A DNA stretch of 64,000 bases, taken from NCBI RefSeq assembly GCF_041381155.1, contig NC_091142.1:6823778-6887777 (forward strand), given 5' to 3'. The stretch is from Argopecten irradians. Its lineage: Eukaryota; Mollusca; Bivalvia; Pectinida; Pectinidae. The position numbers and the translations under genes were made by a program. Each line of letters starts with the position of its first letter. Position 1 is the stretch's first letter. The notes beneath the pieces are model-generated. The model worked only from the letters and a program-made list of their open reading frames with translations. It was not told where the DNA came from and did not search any database. Shown in pieces: positions 57,186-64,000 of this stretch.

Positions 57186-60100
57186 ATGGCGCTACCACTG
57201 GTGTACCTCCTTTTGGTCTGGACTTTCCTACTGGGCGCCGATGGGACTAATCTACTACAGAATGGTGGATTTGAGGACCCAAACCTTGGGACACCTTGGA
57301 GCAAAGCGGGATGTTCCTGGGACTTAAAAACCACAGAGAAACATACCGGGAATCAGAGTGTCTACATCAGTAACAGGTATTTTTAGATATCTATTTACAT
57401 TTACTTGTCACTTCTTCTATGTAAATTAACCAAGGCAAAGTGAAGTATATGACGGTATAACGGACACCAAAAACGTGACCATTATGACGTCACTAATGTT
57501 GACGTGGGGACGTCAACTGATCACCGTCTAAACGGTTGTTTCATCTTGTGGATCAAATCGTCGTTGATAAACGGTTTTCCTGGTCTAGATTAAAAAAATG
57601 TTAATGCAGACCCTGAAATGAGTTGATAATGTAAATATAAGCATATAAGCATAAAAATATCTTCCTATGACCTTATATGGTCTATATAGATGCCAGAGCT
57701 TTGCAGACAATCATTTCACAAGATTGTCTGCAAAGCTCTTGCATCTGTTTAGACCATACATGCCATAGGAAGATAGTTTAATGCTTAAATGAAAATCGTA
57801 AAATAGTATATGTCACAAAAGTATTGTGTTATATATGTTGATTTGATTAATAAATGCTGTTACGCATAATATCTAGTTTGCAATTTGATTAACCTTGATA
57901 AATATGAATAAAGCACAAACTATTTAGGGGATTCACATTTTAACGTTAGACGACATTCTGTCAGCGTTCTCTAAACCGACTGAATTATCTTTAAACTATG
58001 TAACAAAGCCATATAACCATTCAAACCTCAAACAGTGAAAATCCATTCCAACAGCTTGCGATGAATATAGCTTTTAGGGAAAATTAATTATTACACTTTT
58101 TATTTTCTATATTTGCTTTATTTCGTAGAAAGTGTCCGAAACATGTAAAACCTGTATACAATATTTCATTTTTGTAAATTTTCAACAAGGGTTCTCACTA
58201 ACGACCATGCATACATTATTACGTTTTGTATATAATTATTGGCGAAATATTCAGATTTTTGTTTAAGCTCTCACGCGAAATTACGCAATAAATGAAGTAG
58301 ATTTACCTTACCTCACCAGGCAGTAGTCTTGAATTATGAAAATATAAGTCAATTTTAAGAAAACCAATTTTAGTGCTATATGTTTATTAAAAAATCTTAT
58401 CTGTAAATTCTTACCATTGAAATCTCACTAATGAAATCATACCATGAAAATCTTACCAGTGAAATTCTATCATTGAAATCGTACCAGTAAAATCATAATA
58501 TTGAAATGTTATCATTAAATTCATACCAGTGAAATCCTAATAATGAAATCTTATCTTTGAATTCATATTATTGAAATCCTAATATTGAAATCTTATCATT
58601 GAAATCATACCATTGAAATCTAACCAGTGAAATATAATCATTAAAATCATACTAGTAAATCCTAATATTGAAATGTTATCATTCAATATATACCAGTGAA
58701 ATCCTAATATTGATATCTTATCTTTGAATTCATACTAGTGAAATCCTAATATTGAAATCTTATCATTGAAATCATACCAATGAAATCATACCATTGAAAT
58801 ATTACCAGTGAAATCCTAATATTGAAAGCTTATCATTTACATCATACTATTGAAATTTTATTGAAATAATACCAGTGAAATCCTAATATTGAAAGCTTAT
58901 CATTGACATCATACTATTGAAATTTTATTGAAATCATACCACTGAAATCGTACCAATGAAATTGTACCTGTCGTGTAAGGATCGTATACTGTAAACCATT
59001 TTTTAGTGAATAAGAAATTTCGCGAATTCCATTTCATAATGACTCCGCAGGAATAAATTATCGCAAAATTACTTTCATCGCGAAATTCGAGAAAATAAAC
59101 CACACGCGAATGAAAGTAGGTTATATTAAATAATTGGCTGGGATCAATATTAACTTTTCTGATGTACCATTTTATACATCGTGAAGCAAGGCCATTATAC
59201 GTTAGTCAAAAACGCGGTTACGTTGTTTATTGCTGTCTGTACCAGATGTAAATATCGATAGAGTTATATTACCTAAGGGGTCGGATGCGTTCGTTTGCAA
59301 CTGCTGCTTTAACATCAGGTGCAGTTGTCACTTTATCGTATTGAATTTCACACGTGTCGGTTATTAACGCGTGATCAAAACTGTAAAAATTACAGCATGA
59401 CAGTAACATGGAAGATACTATTAATTTTACCATCATTATCATCAATAAATACTTTGTTAAAGATGCTGCACCGGCGACAGCACATGTGCAAAATAATTGA
59501 TGTTTAATCCTGTGTCTGATATGTATGTTTGTTTGATTAATTAACATCCTATTGATAGCTAGGGTCAGTTAAGGACGGCCTCCCATGTATGCGGTGTGTA
59601 ACATGTATGAAGTAAGTTGTACGTGTTTAGGGAGACTGCGGTATGTTCGTGTTGTGTCTTCTCGTATAGTGAAACTCCTGTCCTTTTATAGTACCATATT
59701 ACTGAAGCATGCTGCCTGCTGAAGACACCAACTCACGTACAACATTATACTGACAACGGAAGAACCAGTCGTTCTACTCCCTTAACGCTGAGGGTCTAAT
59801 TAACATACAGATACATATGAATGTTTTTTTTTTTATTTTAAAGTGTAAAGTAAGTAAATGTGATCACTGAAAAAAAAAACTAATTCGTATGTCCCTACTT
59901 TCAATAGATATAAATCGTTGAACCATTAAAGTGAATCAGTAAGTCGGTAAGATAGATACTTTTCAAACATTAAACTGCAACAAAAATGGGGTCTATATCA
60001 TGTATTTGCGATCTGTTCTAAAAAATAATTTAAAAAATGTCATTAAAATAGTTTATGAATCTCTAGTAGAAATACGTGTTAAAACGAACAGGAATTTAAA

Positions 60101-63100
60101 GATGCTCCGCCGCCGACAGAGCATAAATGATACATCATTCGAACAATAATTTGTGTTTAATCGTGTCTATATATGCCTTATTAACACAAAAAATAATATA
60201 GAATAATTAATTTCGCCTTTGGTGCATGCGCAATCAGTACTTCATTTCATATAGAATATAGTGCCACGGATTTTTTTTCGGGATGCAATTAATCATTTTT
60301 CATATTTTTAACTTGAAGTAAAATTAGAAGCTCAAACTTTTCAATGGTGGTAATGGCGTAAAGTAAGTAATTTTTGTAACAGAAGAAAAATACTTAATCG
60401 TCTGCTCCTGTTTTTGATAGTGGAAAAATACTATTTGTCAGCGGTGGAACATCTTTAAATCTATAAATAGTTTATTCTCATGTTGGTTCTGACCTTGAGA
60501 AATGAAGAACATTATAAATCGTCCTACATTTAATGTATCAGCAATTAAATTTTCATGAAAAACTGTGCAAAATTAACGAGAGTAACCAGCCAATTATTGG
60601 CAGGCGCAATGGTATAACTGAAACATGTGCAGAAGAAAACGTCCTACAAAGTAAATAATGATGAGTTTGTTTGTTTATTTGTTTTTTTTTTTTTTAATTG
60701 TTTTACTATCAGTTAAAATGACTTAACGAGAAAAACATTAAAAATCTAGGGACACCAATTGTAACGTCGCTTCTGATTGGCTGCTTCAACAGCGAAAGAG
60801 TCCCTGAAGATGAAGAAATTTTGAATTTCACGAGAATATAAACTATAGATTTATTTAAGAGAATAAGCTTAAATAGATTTTATGGAGTTAAAACATAAAA
60901 TAAGTTTGGTTTATTTAAAGTCTACTAAGTATGTTTTAGTATAATGATTTCTTAACCTGTCAATCTTCCTATGCTAATACATATAACAAAAATAAAAACT
61001 TTCTGTAAAATTTTGTGTAAATAAACACGTACTACATGGACTTCCCATTGTATTTGACCAAAACACTACATAAAATCAAAATAAGATAGGGAAAATTAAA
61101 AGACTAAAAGACTGTCATCGCCTTCCATTTTATAGGGCAGCATCTTGGGCCGGACTTAGATACGATATAGGTCCCAATGATGGTATCTCTGCCGGAAAGA
61201 TATACGCATTCTCCGCATACATCAAACTGGAAAACCTAGCCGATGGCCTACTGAACCATACCGTACAAGTCACCACAAAGGAAACATTGAGTGATAGTAA
61301 GTATGGTTATCTTATGTGCTATATGTCAATATCTATAAAAGCTGACAAGACTTGTCGAGTGTTCGGCAGCTTGAAGATTTGCTCTGGTGAAGATTCATTA
61401 TCGTTGAAGTCTCGTTTCAACATAAATCAAAGAGATTTTTGTGATTTTCTCAATTTAATTGTAGCAAGTTGCCATAAGGAAACTATGTAAAAATAGACAT
61501 ATTTTTTTGCCAATACATTTTTTATACACAAATTTTAATAAATGACCGATTTGGCGACCATTTTGAAAAGATGCGTTTCTTACACTTCATAGAGAAGTGA
61601 AATTTCACAATTTTTTACTACAACATGTTTACTTAACTCGCCGGTGCGGCAACAATTTTAGCTGCATCAACTTAATTTTTGCTTTGAATCTCTTAAGGTT
61701 TACTGAGATGAAAATAATAAGCGTTTAAGGTTGGAATCATAACATATTGGTTTTAAATTTTTATGTTCAATTGAAGATATTTATTTATTAAATTTTTAGC
61801 AAAAAGTACTGAAAATAACAAATTTTGTAATGTGATAAAAACATCAAACACTTAACCCCTGTTTTATGGTAGTTTTAGAAACAGCAACTATTTTCTTATA
61901 ACTGCAAAGTTTAGAAAAAGTAAGTCATAAGATCTTTTTCTGTGAAACGTTAAATCTGCCAATCATTGTAAAAACAAGTTATTTTCATTTTGATAATTTA
62001 TGGGGTAGGATTAACATGAGCAAAAATATTTTGTTGACTGTGTTATAGTATCATAAAGAAAACATTGGTTTTGTCAATTTTGCAAATTGTCATACTTATT
62101 AGGCAACTAATTTTGCAAAATATTGTTTTAGTTTGTCGTGGGTATGCTCAATACAGTGAAATTCGGTTAAAATAACAATTCACGTCAAATTGCCATCTTT
62201 GATTCACAAAACCTCAAAATCAAACACACCACCGTGTTATTTTTATCACATTTTTAACTTAGGTATGGATTTCTATTTCCAAAAAAATATATATATATAA
62301 GGGAAAAAAATTGACTTTGACTAGAGCAGATCCTTAAGAATCTTGTCCCAAAGGTTGTTCTTAACTTTGTCTCGCTCTCTCATGGGGGATAATTCTTATT
62401 TTTCTATTGTAGTACACTTAATCAATTGGATCAAATTTGTCATTCAAATATTTTTGCTACACAGTCTAATCTATCTATAAAGGCTCCCAAAGGACAAAGG
62501 GAAAATTTATAGCTAGGTGGACTATATACACAGGTTGAATTGTGTTAAAACTGGCATTTCGGACCCTGAAAAGTGGTCTTATTAAGCGGATGATGGCTAG
62601 TTACTAGATGGTTGTTAAGTTTCGCGGGTGTAAATACGTAATACACATAATCATGTCATATTATTCAGGTCCTTAATTTCTATGTGCATTCGTCATAACA
62701 TGTACTCTTCACGACAATAAATAACGTCACCATAATTCGTGTAACGGTGCGTTCGATTACATGTTTAAAGATTTTTGATAATAAAGATAAGAATAATTAG
62801 ATTTCGTTACTGTGTATTTATTTCCAGATAGCTTTCAACACACTACATTGAGCTTACAGAAATATGTCAGACCGGGATCCTGGCTAGAGATTGGAGGCGA
62901 CATTCAGCTTTCTAATGGTAAGATAACATGGATAATTTCAACATATTGTCTGATTTTAGATAAAGGTATTTATTTTCCAGTTGTTTAAATATGGGTGTTG
63001 GTTATTATTTCTGGATATTATTCTGATATTTGAATGCTTTTGTTTATTTATATATGTTGGTGTTTATTTCTAGATATTATAGTTTTTTCTGGATGTTATT

Positions 63101-63642
63101 GTTTATTTCTGGATATTATTGTTTATTTCTGAAGGTTATCGTTTATTTCTGGATGTTATTGTTTAGTTACGTATGTTGGTGTTTATTTTTGAATATTATT
63201 GTTAAACTCTGGATGTTGGTGTTTATTTTTGAATGTTATTGTTTATTTATATATTTTGGTGTTTATTTATATACGTTGGTGTTTATTTTTGAATGTTTTT
63301 GTTTATTTATATATGTTATTAATTATTTATATATTTTGGTGTTTATCTATATATGTTGGTGTTTATCTTTGAATGTTATTGTTTATTTATATATTTTGGT
63401 GTATATTTATATATGTTGGTGTTTATTTTTGAATGTTATTGTTTATTTCTGAATATTATTATTTATTTCTGAATGTTATTTTTAGATATGACGCATGTAA
63501 AGATTATCATTAAGATACCAGAAGGTGGTGTTAACTATTTCTTCGATGATGCGAGCCTTGTGGAACTTGTGCCAGATCCGAACTGGCAGACCACAGCAGC
63601 TAACAGTATCGATGCCATTAGAAAATCTCAACTAGATGTCGC
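57186..63642 (+). CDS. Secreted CBM4/9-GH10 family gene (paralog C), first four exons only
   Basis: Seen: exons 57186-57376, 61136-61296, 62828-62917 and 63486-63642 join in frame (599 nt, about 199 residues) and end in a donor GTAAGT; the rest lies past the window. Residues 1-20 are a signal peptide (MALPLVYLLLVWTFLLGADG), followed by NLLQNGGFEDP, SVYISNR, IYAFSAYIKLENL, SWLEIGGDIQL, NYFFDDASLVELVPDPNW and IRKSQLDV, the whole CBM4/9-like module up to the linker into GH10. Exon phases match paralogs A and B (2, 1, 1, 2), and exons 2 to 4 have the lengths seen in A or B. CBM sequence resembles A slightly more than B (SKSGCSW/SKAGCSW, TTEK). The GH10 catalytic part is inferred from gene structure, not seen. 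A TATA box lies 63 bp before the start codon. Confidence 0.92.
57647..57786. mobile_element. Short foldback element
   Basis: AAGCATAAAAATATCTTCCT, then GCCAGAGCTTTGCAGACAAT at the left, mirrored by ATTGTCTGCAAAGCTCTTGC and CCATAGGAAGATAGTTTAAT then GCTT. About 140 bp; the two arms pair over almost their whole length. Confidence 0.78.
58380..58975 (+). repeat. Degenerate 15-bp minisatellite
   Basis: Dozens of words of the type TCATACCATTGAAATC, TCCTAATATTGAAATC and TTATCATTGAAATC in changing order, with a superperiod where AGCTTATCATT recurs (58826 and 58895). Non-coding. Confidence 0.85.
59461..59935 (+). mobile_element. TTAA-flanked MITE, copy 4, split by an insertion
   Basis: Left end AGATGCTGCACCGGCGACAG after TTAA (59457-59460), then TGATGTTTAATCCTGTGTCT as in copy 1. 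The sequence resumes after 59816 (AAAGTGTAAAGTAAGTAAAT) and ends eroded near 59935. A 259-bp foreign piece lies between. Confidence 0.65.
59548..59806. mobile_element. 259-bp insertion with 10-bp target duplication
   Basis: Flanked by TAATTAACAT on both sides (59538-59547 and 59807-59816). Begins CCTATTGATAGCTAGGGTCA and ends CTCCCTTAACGCTGAGGGTC. Contains GGACGGCCTCCCATGTATGC. No inverted ends or coding capacity seen; family unknown. Confidence 0.7.
60100..60454 (+). mobile_element. TTAA-flanked MITE, copy 5
   Basis: AGATGCTCCGCCGCCGACAG to GTCAGCGGTGGAACATCT, 355 bp, flanked by TTAA on both sides (60096-60099 and 60455-60458). Very close to copy 1 over its whole length (TTTAATCGTGTCTATATATG, CGGGATGCAATTAATCATTT). 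Confidence 0.87.
63010..63485 (+). repeat. 24-bp-type minisatellite directly before paralog C exon 4
   Basis: Units such as TGTTATTGTTTATTTCTGGA and TGTTGGTGTTTATTTATATA repeat to the exon 4 acceptor (TTTTTAG at 63479-63485). It gives a long hydrophobic open frame that is not a gene. The T-rich strand may act as the polypyrimidine tract for exon 4. Confidence 0.88.
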
Positions 63643-64000
63643 GTAAGTATAAAAAAATTTAAACTCATCCGCCTGATATCCAGTGATTTCCCTCGTGTAA
63701 TAATTTTGCACATGCCACTGGTATAATATAACCTGGATTGCTTTTCATTGGTTAGAAATCAATTGTGACGTCACGACCTGACGTTGGTAAGCCTTGACGT
63801 GATTTGAGGATGTTTTGACAAAATAGCGACCTTCACATTTTGACGTTCAGAGTACTCGAAATGTAGGTTATTGTAGATATATATGTTATCTAATAATTGA
63901 CCTTTACAACACCATCCTCGACACTCCAGGGGTTACTATCACTCACATTGTATTTACCCCTGGGCTATCTCATATATTAATTGGAGGCAACATAACACAG

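Larger units (their letters stand above)
57377..61135 (+). other. Intron 1 of paralog C
   Basis: 3.8 kb between exons 1 and 2. It contains TGACGTCA (57484-57491), a foldback element, a degenerate minisatellite, an interrupted and an intact TTAA MITE. The stretches 57790-58370, 58980-59450 and 60470-61130 show nothing recognised. Confidence 0.6.

Noticed and set aside
63030-63452. 140-codon open frame rich in Phe, Tyr, Leu and Val
   Set aside because: It lies wholly in a minisatellite in paralog C intron 3; the residues recur with the repeat period.
1-64000. CRISPR arrays, tRNA, rRNA, retroviral, LTR or Polinton elements
   Set aside because: Looked for direct repeats with unique spacers, tRNA A/B boxes, and pol- or capsid-like peptides; none recognised. 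The tandem arrays have no spacers.

Overview
The window is animal nuclear DNA: AT-rich, with small exons split by long introns under GT..AG rules, and full of short inverted-repeat transposons and (TCCG)n-anchored tandem arrays. The GLOD4 protein sequence, secreted CBM-GH10 glycosidases and these repeat styles together suggest a bivalve mollusc, possibly a scallop or oyster relative. That assignment is inference; no species marker is present.

Layout. (1) 1-13330, plus strand: the last seven coding exons of GLOD4 (glyoxalase domain-containing protein 4). Its last intron (about 8.5 kb) holds four different tandem-array elements. (2) 18408-26581, minus strand: a complete 12-exon gene for a secreted CBM4/9-GH10 xylanase-type glycosidase of 573 residues (paralog A) with its catalytic residues intact. 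(3) 32089-48508, plus strand: a complete 12-exon paralog (B, 581 residues) with substitutions at three GH10 active-site positions, so probably a weak or non-enzyme. (4) 57186-63642, plus strand: the first four exons (signal peptide and CBM) of a third paralog (C), whose GH10 part lies beyond the window. A and B are head to head; B and C are in tandem; GLOD4 and A are tail to tail. In A and B, exons 4 to 12 have identical lengths (157, 46, 165, 56, 141, 172, 108, 219 and 222 bp), which proves recent common descent and validates the exon models.

The rest is non-coding and repeat-rich: five copies of a TTAA-flanked MITE, a CRE-bearing MITE family, a 430-bp TIR family (one copy starts 20 bp after the stop codon of A), a 400-bp MITE interrupted by two later elements, a 0.9-kb inverted repeat with mirrored TATA boxes between A and B, a minus-strand LINE remnant, and several minisatellites. 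No rRNA, tRNA, CRISPR, retroviral or Polinton sequence was recognised.

The GH10 genes would act together outside the cell, probably in digestive secretion, cleaving beta-1,4-xylan or a similar plant or algal polysaccharide. GLOD4 is unrelated to them in function.
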